Assembly (NCBI GenBank): GCA_944321015.1
Contig: CALUJS010000012.1
Location: 1-60,760 of the forward strand
Length of the DNA stretch: 60,760 nt
Direction: 5' to 3'
Source of the DNA: an uncultured Phocaeicola sp.
Lineage (GTDB): Bacteria; Bacteroidota; Bacteroidia; Bacteroidales; Bacteroidaceae
In this document: one piece after another, positions 25,969 through 33,949 of the stretch
Position numbering within the stretch: position 1 is the first letter of the stretch
Layout of the letters: each line of letters opens with the position of its first letter
The notes under the pieces: generated by a model
The model's database searches: none
What the model saw: the letters and a program-made list of their open reading frames with translations, nothing else
Told to the model about the DNA's origin: nothing
Translations under genes and position numbers: made by a program

Positions 25969-28587
25969 ATGTTGACCTCAAAAGAAATTAGGGAATCGTT
26001 CAAACGTTTCTTCGAGTCAAAGGGACATGTCATTGTGCCTTCGGCTCCCATGGTTATCAAAGACGACCCCACATTGATGTTCACCAATGCGGGAATGAAT
26101 CAATTCAAGGACATTATTCTGGGAAATCATCCGGCCAAGAACAAACGTGTGGCCGACTCGCAAAAGTGCTTGCGGGTGAGTGGCAAACACAACGACTTGG
26201 AGGAAGTGGGCCACGACACCTATCATCATACGATGTTCGAGATGTTGGGAAACTGGTCCTTTGGCGACTATTTCAAGAAGGAAGCCATCGGCTGGGCGTG
26301 GGAATATCTGGTGGACGTGCTCAAGATTGACCCTGCCAATCTTTATGCCACGGTGTTTGAGGGCAGTCCGGAAGAGGGGCTCGAACGCGATAACGAAGCA
26401 GCCGGATACTGGGAGCAGTATCTGCCCAAAGACCATATCATCAATGGTAACAAACACGATAACTTCTGGGAGATGGGCGACACGGGGCCTTGCGGTCCCT
26501 GTTCGGAAATCCACATTGACTTGCGTCCGGCCGAAGAGCGCGCCAAGACGCCTGGCCGCGAACTGGTGAACCATGACCATCCGCAGGTTATCGAGATATG
26601 GAATCTGGTGTTCATGCAATATAACCGTAAGGCCGACGGCTCTTTGGAACCTCTGCCTGCCCGTGTCATCGATACCGGTATGGGATTTGAACGCCTCTGT
26701 ATGGCCTTGCAGGGCAAGACGTCGAACTACGACACCGATGTGTTCCAGCCCATCATCCGCGTGATAGCTTCCATGACCGGACATACTTACGGCAAAGATG
26801 CGCAAACCGATGTCGCCATGCGTGTCGTGGCCGACCATATCCGCACGATAGCTTTCTCCATTACCGACGGACAGCTGCCGTCCAATGCCAAGGCCGGTTA
26901 CGTCATTCGCCGCATCCTGCGCCGTGCCGTGCGCTATGCTTACACGTTCCTCGGCCAGAAACAGGCATTCATGTATCGCCTGCTGCCGGTACTGATAGAC
27001 ACGATGGGCGATGCCTATCCCGAATTGAAGGCTCAGCAAACGCTTATCGAGAAAGTGATAAAAGAGGAGGAGGAAGCCTTCCTGCGCACGCTCGAAACCG
27101 GCATCCGCCTGCTCGACAAGACCATGGCCGATGCCAAAGCAGCCGGACACACTCAAATCAGCGGCGTGGATGCCTTCACCCTTTACGACACGTTCGGTTT
27201 CCCACTCGACCTGACCGAACTTATCTTGCGCGAGAACGGGCTTACTGTCAATACCGACGACTTTGATGCCGAGATGCAGAAGCAGAAACAGCGTGCCCGC
27301 AATGCCGCAGCCGTGGAGACCGGCGATTGGGTGGTGCTGAAGGAAGGCGAGACTGAATTTGTGGGATATGACTACACGGAATACGAGACAGCCATTCTGC
27401 GCTATCGCCAGGTGAAACAGAAAGGACAGACGTTCTATCAGTTGGTACTCGACAAGACGCCCTTCTATGCCGAGAGCGGAGGACAGGTGGGCGATACCGG
27501 TGTGCTGGTCAGCGAGTTCGAAACCATCGAAGTAATCGACACGAAGAAGGAAAACAATCTGCCCATCCACATCACCAAGCAGTTGCCTGCTCATCCCGAT
27601 GCGCCCATGATGGCCTGTGTGGACACCGACAAGCGGGCCGCCTGCGCCGCCAATCACTCGTGCACTCACTTGCTCGATGAGGCTCTGCGCCAGGTGCTGG
27701 GCACGCATGTGGAGCAGAAGGGCTCGCTCGTCACGCCGGACGCGTTGCGTTTTGACTTCTCACACTTCCAAAAGGTGACGCCCGAGCAGCTTCGCGAGGT
27801 GGAACATCTGGTGAATGCCAAGATTCGTGCCGATGTTCCCCTGACGGAATATCGCAATCTTCCCATCGAGAAGGCCAAGGAGCTGGGTGCCATCGCCCTC
27901 TTTGGCGAGAAATATGGCGACGAGGTGCGCGTGGTGCAGTTCGGTTCGTCCATCGAGTTCTGTGGCGGTACGCACGTGTCCTCCACCGGCAAGATTGGCA
28001 TGGTGAAGATATTGTCCGAAAGCTCTGTTGCCGCCGGAGTGCGCCGTATAGAGGCCGTTACCGGCGAGAAGGTGGAAGAAATGCTGGACACCATTCAGGA
28101 CACCTTGGCCGATTTGCGTCAGCTCTTCAACAATGCGCCCGACTTGAAGGTTGCCATCCGTAAATATATTGAAGAGAATGCCAGCCTGAAGAAGCAGATG
28201 GAGGGCTTCATGAAGGAAAAAGAAGCCATGGTGAAAGCCCGCTTGCTGGATAACATGAAGGAAGTACACGGCGTGAAGGTGGTGAAAGCCGTTTTGCCGA
28301 TGGCTGCCGACAGTGTGAAGAACATTGCTTTCCAATTGCGCAGCGAGGTGCCTTCCGGCCTCTTTGTAGCCATTGGCAGTGTGCATGAGGGTAAGCCGAT
28401 GCTCACAGTATCTGTCAGCGAAGACCTTGTAGCCTCCGGCATCAATGCCGGAAAACTGGTGCGTGAGGCGGCCAAACTGATACAGGGCGGCGGTGGCGGA
28501 CAACCTCACTTTGCCACCGCAGGCGGTAAGAATCCCGACGGCCTGAGCGTGGCAGTCGACAAGCTGTTGGAGCTGGCCGGATTCTGA
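25969..28587 (+). CDS. alaS: Alanyl-tRNA synthetase
   Basis: 872 residues, full length. The N-terminal class II catalytic core begins [18 protein letters not shown] and includes the motif 2 and 3 regions. The editing domain carries the zinc-binding HxxxH ([13 protein letters not shown]) and [10 protein letters not shown] motifs, needed to clear mischarged Ser and Gly. The C-terminal C-Ala domain ends [19 protein letters not shown], as expected. It charges tRNA-Ala in the cytoplasm. It has its own promoter and a strong terminator, so it is probably monocistronic. Confidence 0.97.
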   Translation: MLTSKEIRESFKRFFESKGHVIVPSAPMVIKDDPTLMFTNAGMNQFKDIILGNHPAKNKRVADSQKCLRVSGKHNDLEEVGHDTYHHTMFEMLGNWSFGDYFKKEAIGWAWEYLVDVLKIDPANLYATVFEGSPEEGLERDNEAAGYWEQYLPKDHIINGNKHDNFWEMGDTGPCGPCSEIHIDLRPAEERAKTPGRELVNHDHPQVIEIWNLVFMQYNRKADGSLEPLPARVIDTGMGFERLCMALQGKTSNYDTDVFQPIIRVIASMTGHTYGKDAQTDVAMRVVADHIRTIAFSITDGQLPSNAKAGYVIRRILRRAVRYAYTFLGQKQAFMYRLLPVLIDTMGDAYPELKAQQTLIEKVIKEEEEAFLRTLETGIRLLDKTMADAKAAGHTQISGVDAFTLYDTFGFPLDLTELILRENGLTVNTDDFDAEMQKQKQRARNAAAVETGDWVVLKEGETEFVGYDYTEYETAILRYRQVKQKGQTFYQLVLDKTPFYAESGGQVGDTGVLVSEFETIEVIDTKKENNLPIHITKQLPAHPDAPMMACVDTDKRAACAANHSCTHLLDEALRQVLGTHVEQKGSLVTPDALRFDFSHFQKVTPEQLREVEHLVNAKIRADVPLTEYRNLPIEKAKELGAIALFGEKYGDEVRVVQFGSSIEFCGGTHVSSTGKIGMVKILSESSVAAGVRRIEAVTGEKVEEMLDTIQDTLADLRQLFNNAPDLKVAIRKYIEENASLKKQMEGFMKEKEAMVKARLLDNMKEVHGVKVVKAVLPMAADSVKNIAFQLRSEVPSGLFVAIGSVHEGKPMLTVSVSEDLVASGINAGKLVREAAKLIQGGGGGQPHFATAGGKNPDGLSVAVDKLLELAGF

Positions 28588-28612
28588 ACCGTTCCCATAG
28601 CATAAAATAATG

Positions 28613-28661
28613 TCCCCGCATGAGATGTCTCGACAGAGAGGCATACATGCGGGGATTTTTC
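28613..28661 (+). terminator. Intrinsic terminator after alaS
   Basis: TCCCCGCATG (28613-28622) pairs with CATGCGGGGA (28646-28655), followed by TTTTTCT. Confidence 0.88.
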
Positions 28662-28746
28662 TATTGTGGTTGAGGATATCGCGTAAGTAGTGAGTTGGCG
28701 ATGGGAAAGTATGGGAAAGAGGCGGCCATCATAGTATCTTGACATG

Positions 28747-28812
28747 GTGAACTACTGTAGTTCGGCATGTGAACTACAGTAGTTCACTATATGAAGTACA
28801 GTACTTCACACT
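28747..28812. repeat. 22-bp tandem array, family C (GAACTAC/GTAGTTC, 3 units)
   Basis: Three palindromic units start at 28747, 28769 and 28791, period 22 bp, each of the form GTGAACTAC-N-GTAGTTC or a variant (the last is ATGAAGTAC-A-GTACTTC). The array is bracketed by an 11-bp direct repeat AAGAGGCGGCC at 28717-28727 and 28827-28837. It lies in the convergent gap between alaS and mntP. Sequence unrelated to families A and B but same period. Confidence 0.85.
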
Positions 28813-28849
28813 GTCGTGTGGGACACAAGAGGCGGCCCTTAGTCCTATT

Positions 28850-29419
28850 CTATGCTGCCAGATGAGTATATAGAATCTTCAATCCGATGGCGATGAGCAG
28901 CACGCCGCCCAGCCGCTCCACGGGGAAGTGGAACCGCCGTCCGGCGAAGATGCCGGTCATGAAGCCGACGAATGCCAGCGCCAACGAGGTAAAACCGATG
29001 ATGCACACCGGCGCGAGGATGGACTCCAGCGTGCGATAGCCGATGCACGAGAACGAGATGCCCACGGCCAGAGCGTCGATGCTGGTGGCTACGGAAAGGG
29101 CAAGTATCACGCGCAGGCTGTGGGGATTGAAGGCGCGGTGCTCCTCGGGACGATAGCTTTCATACACCATCTTACCGCCCAGAAAGGCGAGTAGGACGAA
29201 AGCTATCCAGTGGTCGCACTGTTCCACCAGCGAGCTGAAGCGTGTGGTGGCCACCCATCCGATGAAGGGCATCATGGCTTGGAACAGGCCGAAGCAGAAC
29301 GAGGTCAGCAGAATGGTGCGCCAATACACCCGTTGGAGCAATATGCCGCTGGCTATGGACACAGTAAAGCAGTCCATAGCCAGGCCGATGGCTACAATCC
29401 AGAGTTCAAGTGCAGTCAT
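28850..29419 (-). CDS. mntP: Manganese efflux pump MntP family
   Basis: 189 residues with six membrane helices, matching the DUF204/MntP length. Both halves carry the conserved Asp-containing motifs: GLAMDCFTVSIASG in helix 1 and SVATSIDALAVGISFS in helix 4. E. coli MntP exports Mn2+ across the inner membrane. It is the last gene of the five-gene minus-strand run from 32079, overlapping DUF6048 by 4 bp. I saw no yybP-ykoY riboswitch because it has no leader of its own. Confidence 0.9.
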   Translation of the reverse strand: MTALELWIVAIGLAMDCFTVSIASGILLQRVYWRTILLTSFCFGLFQAMMPFIGWVATTRFSSLVEQCDHWIAFVLLAFLGGKMVYESYRPEEHRAFNPHSLRVILALSVATSIDALAVGISFSCIGYRTLESILAPVCIIGFTSLALAFVGFMTGIFAGRRFHFPVERLGGVLLIAIGLKILYTHLAA

Positions 29420-30105
29420 TTCTTCTTGTTAAGGGGCAGGTAGTAAATGATGTGGTAGGAGAAACAGAATTTCACGTTGTCGTTCACACCGAAGCCGGGG
29501 ATGTAGTGGGGTTCGGCGTTGGGATGCTCGGTGAGGCTCATCATGCGCTTGTAGCGCACGGCCCATCCCATGTGGAGGTTGCGCCACACTTGGGCGCGTA
29601 TGCCGGCCACGAGTTCCACCCATTGGGCCGTGCACGACAGGCCTTCGTAGTTGAAGGGTACCGTGCCGCCCCACACGGGGTCTTGCAGGTCGGGGGCGCT
29701 GACGTCGAAACTGAACGTCGAGAACCCGTAGCGCAGGCCACCGTAGATGATGCTGTACGTGTCTTTCTTGTGCATGAAGTTGTAATTCATGCCCACGCGG
29801 AAATAGGGCGCGGAAGCTTTGTAGGCAATGGCCTTGTCTTCGTCTACCATGTCGCTGGTGCCGAATCCGGCCTCGATGACGGGCATGTAGCGGTTCAGCA
29901 GATTGACTTCGGCTGCCACTTCGCCATAGAGATAGGTGCCGCCAAAGACCTTGTTGCCTAATCCGCCAAGGTCGGTCGATACGGCTATGCCTTGCAGCAG
30001 GGGTTGTTTTTCACTCTCTTCGGCCTTCTCCTGCGCACCGGCGCCGACGACGGCCAGGAGGCTAATTAGCAGGAAGATATATCTTGACATGTTCATTGCT
30101 GTCAT
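29416..30105 (-). CDS. DUF6048-like outer-membrane protein
   Basis: 229 residues. Signal peptide (MSRYIFLLISLLAVVGAGAQ) then a small beta-barrel-like body with repeated aromatic/Gly strands: GGTYLYGEVAAEVNLLNRYMP, YFRVGMNYNFMHK, IIYGGLRYGFSTFSFDV, and an FSYHIIYYLPL ending. I recall this Bacteroidetes-only family as DUF6048, next to DUF6452 in many genomes; function unknown. Start alternatives are 30105, 30096 and 30090; the last gives the cleanest signal peptide. All overlap the end of the DUF6452 gene. Confidence 0.75.
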   Translation of the reverse strand: MTAMNMSRYIFLLISLLAVVGAGAQEKAEESEKQPLLQGIAVSTDLGGLGNKVFGGTYLYGEVAAEVNLLNRYMPVIEAGFGTSDMVDEDKAIAYKASAPYFRVGMNYNFMHKKDTYSIIYGGLRYGFSTFSFDVSAPDLQDPVWGGTVPFNYEGLSCTAQWVELVAGIRAQVWRNLHMGWAVRYKRMMSLTEHPNAEPHYIPGFGVNDNVKFCFSYHIIYYLPLNKKK

Positions 30106-30556
30106 AAGTTACTTCGGGGTTGACTACTTGTATGGAGTCGAATATGCGTCGGACACAGCGCACCTGATTGAGATGGAAGTACATGCCCGTGCCACATTCC
30201 ATTGAAATGAAGTGTGGGATGTTCTGATGACTGACGAATATCGTATCGAAAAGGATGTCGCTGAGGTGCACCACGAACGTGTCTTCCGTGCTGGTGTAGC
30301 GCAAAGGCAGCTGCATGAGTTGCACGTTGCTCTCCTGATTGATGATGACCGAGTCCGTTCCCGCCGTGGTGACAGTCACGGGGCCGGTCAGTGCCACGTT
30401 GCGGCCGTCCGGACCATACATGGCATAGTTCACATAGGCCGTGTTGGCCGTGGTGCAGTCGGTGTCGCTGCACGCCCAGCAGCAGGCCGCTATGACGGTT
30501 GCCAGGGCGAGGCGTGCGGCCAGGCGTTTCATGAGGCGTATTGGCTTGTTGTTCAT
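30062..30556 (-). CDS. DUF6452-like lipoprotein
   Basis: 164 residues from the ATG at 30556. The N-terminus (RLALATVIAACCWACSDTDC) is a lipoprotein-type signal with a Cys at the expected cleavage site, then a beta-rich domain with landmarks TANTAYVNYAMYG and VVHLSDILFDTIFVSHQN. I recall the combination as DUF6452, a Bacteroidetes family of unknown function that pairs with DUF6048. The gene starts 2 bp after the glycosyltransferase stop and its 3' end overlaps DUF6048 by up to 44 bp, so the whole run must be cotranslated from one mRNA. Confidence 0.75.
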   Translation of the reverse strand: MNNKPIRLMKRLAARLALATVIAACCWACSDTDCTTANTAYVNYAMYGPDGRNVALTGPVTVTTAGTDSVIINQESNVQLMQLPLRYTSTEDTFVVHLSDILFDTIFVSHQNIPHFISMECGTGMYFHLNQVRCVRRIFDSIQVVNPEVTYDSNEHVKIYLPAN

Positions 30557-30558
30557 GA

Positions 30559-31512
30559 TTAAATCTCTTTTTCCACTTTGTAGTTGTTGCGTTCGGGTGC
30601 GTTGCGGATTACCAGTTCGCCGACGAATCCGGCAAGAAACAGCTGCGTGCCGATAATCATGGTCGTGATGGCAAAGTAGAAGTAGGGGGAGTCGGTCACC
30701 AGCCGATAGGGCAGACCGTTGTACATGGCATAGAGCTTGCCGAATCCCAGCACGGCGCACGAGATGAATCCCAGCAGGAACACGATGGAACCCAGAAAAC
30801 CGAACATGTGCATGGGCTTTACGCCGAATTTGGAAAGAAACCACAGCAGCAGCAGGTCCAGATAGCCGTTGAAGAAGCGGTTCAGTCCGCCAAACTTCGT
30901 GCTGCCGTATTTGCGGGCCTGGTGGTGCACCACCTTTTCGCCAATTCGGGTGAAACCGGCGTTTTTGGCCAGATAGGGGATGTAGCGGTGCATTTCGCCA
31001 TAGACTTCGATGTTTTTCACCACATCCTTGCGATAGGCTTTCAGCCCGCAGTTGAAATCGTGCAGATTGTGTATGCCCGATACGGCACGTGCCGTGGCGT
31101 TGAACAGCTTGGTGGGGATGGTCTTCGACAGGGGGTCGTAGCGTTTCTTTTTATAGCCCGACACGAGGTCGTAGCCCTCTTCGGTTATCATGCGATACAG
31201 TTCGGGAATCTCGTCGGGGCTGTCCTGCAGGTCGGCATCCATGGTGATGACCACGTCGCCTTCGGCTTTGCGGAATCCGCAGAACAGGGCGGGAGACTTG
31301 CCATAGTTGCGGCGGAACTTGATGCCTTTAACGCAGGATGATTGCGCACACAATTTTTCGATGACCTCCCATGAGCGGTCGGTACTTCCGTCGTTGACGA
31401 AGATGATTTCATACGTATAGTGATGGGCTTCCATCACGCGGGCAATCCAGGCATGAAGCTCCGGCAGCGATTCTTCCTCGTTATACAGAGGTATGACAAC
31501 GGAAATATTCAT
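30559..31512 (-). CDS. Family 2 glycosyltransferase (DPM1/GtrB-like, with two C-terminal membrane helices)
   Basis: 317 residues. The GT-A domain is clear: ISVVIPLYNEEESLPEL, IIFVNDGSTDRSW, MDADLQDSPDEIP (the DxD-type metal site DAD) and the RRNYGKSPALFCGF segment. Two membrane helices follow at about 228-255 and 268-292. This architecture usually transfers a sugar to polyprenyl phosphate at the inner membrane, for O-antigen, lipid A or glycoprotein modification. The sugar is unknown. It lies 39 bp after the DUF4199 gene. Confidence 0.92.
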   Translation of the reverse strand: MNISVVIPLYNEEESLPELHAWIARVMEAHHYTYEIIFVNDGSTDRSWEVIEKLCAQSSCVKGIKFRRNYGKSPALFCGFRKAEGDVVITMDADLQDSPDEIPELYRMITEEGYDLVSGYKKKRYDPLSKTIPTKLFNATARAVSGIHNLHDFNCGLKAYRKDVVKNIEVYGEMHRYIPYLAKNAGFTRIGEKVVHHQARKYGSTKFGGLNRFFNGYLDLLLLWFLSKFGVKPMHMFGFLGSIVFLLGFISCAVLGFGKLYAMYNGLPYRLVTDSPYFYFAITTMIIGTQLFLAGFVGELVIRNAPERNNYKVEKEI

Positions 31513-31551
31513 AGTCAGTTTCTAGATATGTCAGATATGGATTGCCGGCCT

Positions 31552-32079
31552 TTACCGCATCGCTTTCCTCCTCATGGTGAGCATGGCGATGGGCAGGGAG
31601 AAGACAATTCCGTAAAATATGTTTTGTGATAATAATTGCATGGTGAGTTGGATGGGGGTCAGTTCATGAAATACGTCCAGCGCGTGTTTGAACTGGTCGA
31701 TTTGCCCGGCCATTTCCGGCTCGTTGCCGAGTGTGTTGAGTTGGGCCATGATTTGTGAATAGATGAATCCGTTGTCAAGAAACTGGAAGTAGGCATAATG
31801 GCCCAAGGCCGTCAGCAGGGCTGCGAACAGATAGATTTGGAAAGTGAACACCAACGCCGAGAAGAAAGAGAGTTCGCCTTCGCATTGACGCTCGCGGAAC
31901 GAACGTGTCATGAGAAACACGATGACCGGCACGGCGCAAGTGAGCAACAGAAAGAACAGGGCAAAGGGCGAGAACACCAGGCCGAGCGGTAGCAGGGCGA
32001 ACTTCATAATCCAAAAGATTCCCATGTACGTGCCATAGAGCATGGCGGTCTGTTGCAGGGTGTTTCGTTGTTGTGCCAT
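31552..32079 (-). CDS. DUF4199 family membrane protein
   Basis: 175 residues from the ATG at 32079; the frame is open further upstream through the tRNA and SRP RNA on the opposite strand, which is an artefact. Four membrane helices are visible (about 12-32, 36-54, 68-88 and 140-165). Landmarks YGTYMGIFWIMKFALLP and QNIFYGIVFSLPIAMLTMRRK fit what I recall of DUF4199, a Bacteroidetes family usually found just upstream of a GT2 gene, as here. Function unknown. It heads the five-gene operon and has a near-perfect promoter. Confidence 0.8.
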   Translation of the reverse strand: MAQQRNTLQQTAMLYGTYMGIFWIMKFALLPLGLVFSPFALFFLLLTCAVPVIVFLMTRSFRERQCEGELSFFSALVFTFQIYLFAALLTALGHYAYFQFLDNGFIYSQIMAQLNTLGNEPEMAGQIDQFKHALDVFHELTPIQLTMQLLSQNIFYGIVFSLPIAMLTMRRKAMR

Positions 32080-32112
32080 CTGGTCTTGTTTTCTGTGTGA
32101 TATAAGCGGTTG

Positions 32113-32120
32113 CAAAAATA
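32113..32120 (-). promoter_or_regulatory. Predicted promoter for the DUF4199-mntP operon (TTTG-19-TATTTTTG)
   Basis: On the minus strand TTTG (32143-32140), exactly 19 bp, then TATTTTTG: a full match to the Bacteroides consensus. Leader about 30 nt. Confidence 0.78.
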
Positions 32121-32358
32121 CTACTTTTTCAGGAAGCCGCAAATAGTAGCCGCAGTCAAATGCCCGCGCGACGATGGATGGGCGGATGCTTTTGTCGGTT
32201 TCCGTTTGTTCGTATTTTGGGCAAAAAGGCAATAAGAGGTTCGCCACGGCATATTGCCGCGGCTGAATGCGATGACATAATGCACTGATAATTAGTCTAT
32301 GCAGTTTTTTATTGTCAGAAAATGTAGGAAAGACACTTGTAATATTCGAAAATATATC

Positions 32359-32366
32359 TACCTTTG
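32359..32366 (+). promoter_or_regulatory. Predicted promoter for SRP RNA and tRNA-Thr (TTG-19-TACCTTTG)
   Basis: TTG at 32337-32339, 19 bp, TACCTTTG. The predicted transcription start (about 32370-32373) coincides with the 5' end of the SRP RNA helix at 32372. Confidence 0.78.
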
Positions 32367-32371
32367 CAGCC

Positions 32372-32467
32372 GGGTAAGTCCTATACGGCCAGCTCCCTTC
32401 GAATCCTCCAGGGCTTGATCGCAGCAAAGGTAGTTGGTTGTAGCGGCGCGATATAGTTAGCTTACCC
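32372..32467 (+). ncRNA. ffs: Signal recognition particle RNA, bacterial small type
   Basis: A 96-nt segment that folds into one long rod. GGGTAAG (32372-32378) pairs with CTTACCC (32461-32467); CTATA (32381-32385) with TATAG (32452-32456); CCAGCT with AGTTGG. The apical part CCTCCAGGGCTTGATCGCAGC resembles SRP helix 8, with the CAGG and AGCA sides of the internal loops bound by Ffh. It would act with Ffh and FtsY in cotranslational membrane targeting. Recognition is from structure and memory of Bacteroides SRP RNAs; a covariance-model search (Rfam RF00169) would settle it. Confidence 0.75.
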
Positions 32468-32471
32468 ACCT

Positions 32472-32545
32472 GCCTCTTTAGCTCAGTTGGCCAGAGCACG
32501 TGATTTGTAATCTCGGGGTCGTTGGTTCGAATCCGACAAGAGGCT
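32472..32545 (+). tRNA. tRNA-Thr (anticodon TGT)
   Basis: A 74-nt cloverleaf: acceptor GCCTCTT/AAGAGGC, D arm 32482-32498, anticodon loop TTTGTAA (anticodon UGU), T arm GTTGG-TTCGAAT-CCGAC, discriminator T. CCA is not encoded. The anticodon stem CGTGA/TCTCG has one U-U mismatch (positions 29-41). It begins only 4 nt after the SRP RNA helix and must share its promoter. A strong terminator follows. Confidence 0.95.
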
Positions 32546-32559
32546 CTTCTCAGAAACAG

Positions 32560-32600
32560 AAATAAGGGAACGTCCGGGCGTGGATGTTCCCTTATTTCAT
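32560..32600 (+). terminator. Intrinsic terminator after tRNA-Thr
   Basis: AAATAAGGGAACGTCC (starting 32560) pairs with GGATGTTCCCTTATTT (ending 32597) with one G-U, loop GGGCGT region, then CATTTCT. It ends the SRP RNA-tRNA transcript. Confidence 0.85.
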
Positions 32601-32692
32601 TTCTCTGGCACAAATGTTTTTCCGCGGCATTGGTCAGGCAAATCGCGTGTTTTCTTCTCGCGGAGAGGAAACGAAACGGAGGCGGACGGGAT

Positions 32693-32790
32693 GATATGCC
32701 CGCTCGTGAGCCGTGATATGTCCGCCCGCGAGCGGGCATATGTGTGGGCGGACGGCGGCATATCCCCGCTTGGCAGCCGCCATTATAAGC
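32693..32790. repeat. 22-bp tandem array, family A, locus 4 (4-5 units)
   Basis: GATATG at 32693 and 32715, CATATG at 32737, CATATC at 32759, CATTAT at 32781: exact 22-bp steps, with decay at the right end. Cores include CCCGCTCGTGAGC and TCCGCCCGCGAGC. It lies in the 318-bp convergent gap between the tRNA terminator and the ROK gene. Confidence 0.9.
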
Positions 32791-32794
32791 TGAT

Positions 32795-32844
32795 CCGGGA
32801 AGGAAAGATGTAGTCGCGCACGGCTTTGCATCCTTCCTTCCCGG
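32795..32844 (-). terminator. Hairpin at the 3' end of the ROK gene
   Basis: CCGGGAAGGAAAGATG (32795-32810) pairs with CATCCTTCCTTCCCGG (32829-32844), one mismatch in 16. It lies 20 bp after the ROK stop. On the minus strand it is not followed by a clean T tract, so it may be a terminator or an mRNA 3' guard. Confidence 0.55.
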
Positions 32845-32863
32845 TGATTGTTTTCCGCCCGAG

Positions 32864-33832
32864 TCAGACGGCTTCCCAGCCTAAGGCGCCGGCTCCCAGT
32901 ATGGCAGCATCGGAATCTTTCAGTTGGGACACGAGCAGGCGCGTCTTTCCTTTGTATATGTTCATGACGTTGGCCTCCATGGCTTCGCGGATGGGGTCGA
33001 TGATATAGTGTCCGGCCTTGGCCAGTCCGCCAAACAGCACGATGGCCTCCGGGCCGGAAAAGGCGATGAAGTTGGCAAAAGCCTCGCCCAGGATGGTACC
33101 GGTGAAGCGGAATATCTCGAGGGCCAGTTTGTCGCCTTGTTCGGCTGCGTCATAGATGTCTTTGGAGGTAACTTGTTCAAGGGGGATGCGGCGGAGCCGG
33201 CTGGGCTCGTCGGTCGATGTAAGCACTTCGTGCACGGTGCGGACTATGCCCGTGGCCGAGCAGTAGGTTTCGAGGCATCCCCGTCGTCCGCATCCGCACA
33301 GGCGTCCGCCCGGACGCACGATGACGTGCCCCAGTTCGCCGGCCAATCCGTCGTGGCCGTACACCAGTTGCCCGTTGATGATGATGCCGCTGCCCACGCC
33401 TGTGCCCAGCGTTATCATGATGAAGTCCTTCATGCCCCATGCCGCGCCGTAGGTCATTTCTCCCAGAGCCGCCGCATTGGCGTCGTTGGTCATTGATACG
33501 GCTATCCCCGTGCGTTCCCTCAACATATCGGCCAGGGGGACGATGCCTTTCCAAGGCAGGTTGGGTGCCTGCTCGATGCAGCCCGTGTAGTAGTTGGCAT
33601 TGGGCGCTCCCACGCCGATGCCCCGGATGTTTTTCCGGCCTCCGGCTGTTTCGACCAGCTGTAGCAGATGCGTGCCGAGCGTGTCTGCATAGCGGTTGAT
33701 GTCCGGATAGTCCTTGGTCTTGAAACCGTTGTGTGAAAGGACATTGCCTTGTGCGTCCACCAAACCGAATACCGTATTCGTTCCTCCTATGTCAATGCCT
33801 ATGGCATAAGGCTTTCCCGTGTTGTTCTCCAT
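32864..33832 (-). CDS. ROK family sugar kinase
   Basis: 322 residues from the ATG at 33832 (the frame is open far upstream, but that overlaps the divergent ATPase gene). N-terminal phosphate motif AIGIDIGGTNTVFGLVD. The ROK zinc site is intact: GHVIVRPGG then CGCGRRGCLETY (His plus three Cys). Catalytic Asp lies in SMTNDANAAALGE. No DNA-binding domain, so it is a kinase (glucokinase or N-acetylhexosamine kinase type) rather than a ROK repressor. Cytoplasmic. It stands alone behind its own promoter. Confidence 0.9.
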   Translation of the reverse strand: MENNTGKPYAIGIDIGGTNTVFGLVDAQGNVLSHNGFKTKDYPDINRYADTLGTHLLQLVETAGGRKNIRGIGVGAPNANYYTGCIEQAPNLPWKGIVPLADMLRERTGIAVSMTNDANAAALGEMTYGAAWGMKDFIMITLGTGVGSGIIINGQLVYGHDGLAGELGHVIVRPGGRLCGCGRRGCLETYCSATGIVRTVHEVLTSTDEPSRLRRIPLEQVTSKDIYDAAEQGDKLALEIFRFTGTILGEAFANFIAFSGPEAIVLFGGLAKAGHYIIDPIREAMEANVMNIYKGKTRLLVSQLKDSDAAILGAGALGWEAV

Positions 33833-33867
33833 ATTTCCGTTGTTTTGCTTTTGTTGATAAGTGGGCC

Positions 33868-33875
33868 CAAAAGTA
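33868..33875 (-). promoter_or_regulatory. Predicted promoter for the ROK gene (TTG-19-TACTTTTG)
   Basis: Minus-strand TTG (33897-33895), 19 bp, TACTTTTG. Leader about 30 nt. It confirms 33832 as the start. Confidence 0.72.
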
Positions 33876-33919
33876 CGAACAATATTTCTGTTTGCAATCG
33901 GGTTGCATGTTCTTTCTGC

Positions 33920-33927
33920 TATCTTTG
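33920..33927 (+). promoter_or_regulatory. Predicted -7 box (TATCTTTG) for the metal ATPase operon
   Basis: TATCTTTG 22 bp before the ATG at 33950, giving a leader of only about 17-19 nt. It rules out the upstream open frame from 33749. A Fur-type operator would be expected nearby but I could not identify a clear palindrome. Confidence 0.62.
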
Positions 33928-33949
33928 TCCCGATGAAAAGAAAAACAAT

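Noticed and set aside
26017..27708. Long minus-strand open frame (563 codons) opposite alaS
   Set aside because: It is the antisense shadow of alaS in GC-rich sequence: poor protein-like composition, no promoter, and it lies entirely within a strongly conserved gene.
32080..32739. Extension of the DUF4199 frame through the tRNA and SRP RNA region
   Set aside because: It is antisense to RNA genes and lies upstream of a consensus promoter; the family N-terminus begins at 32079.
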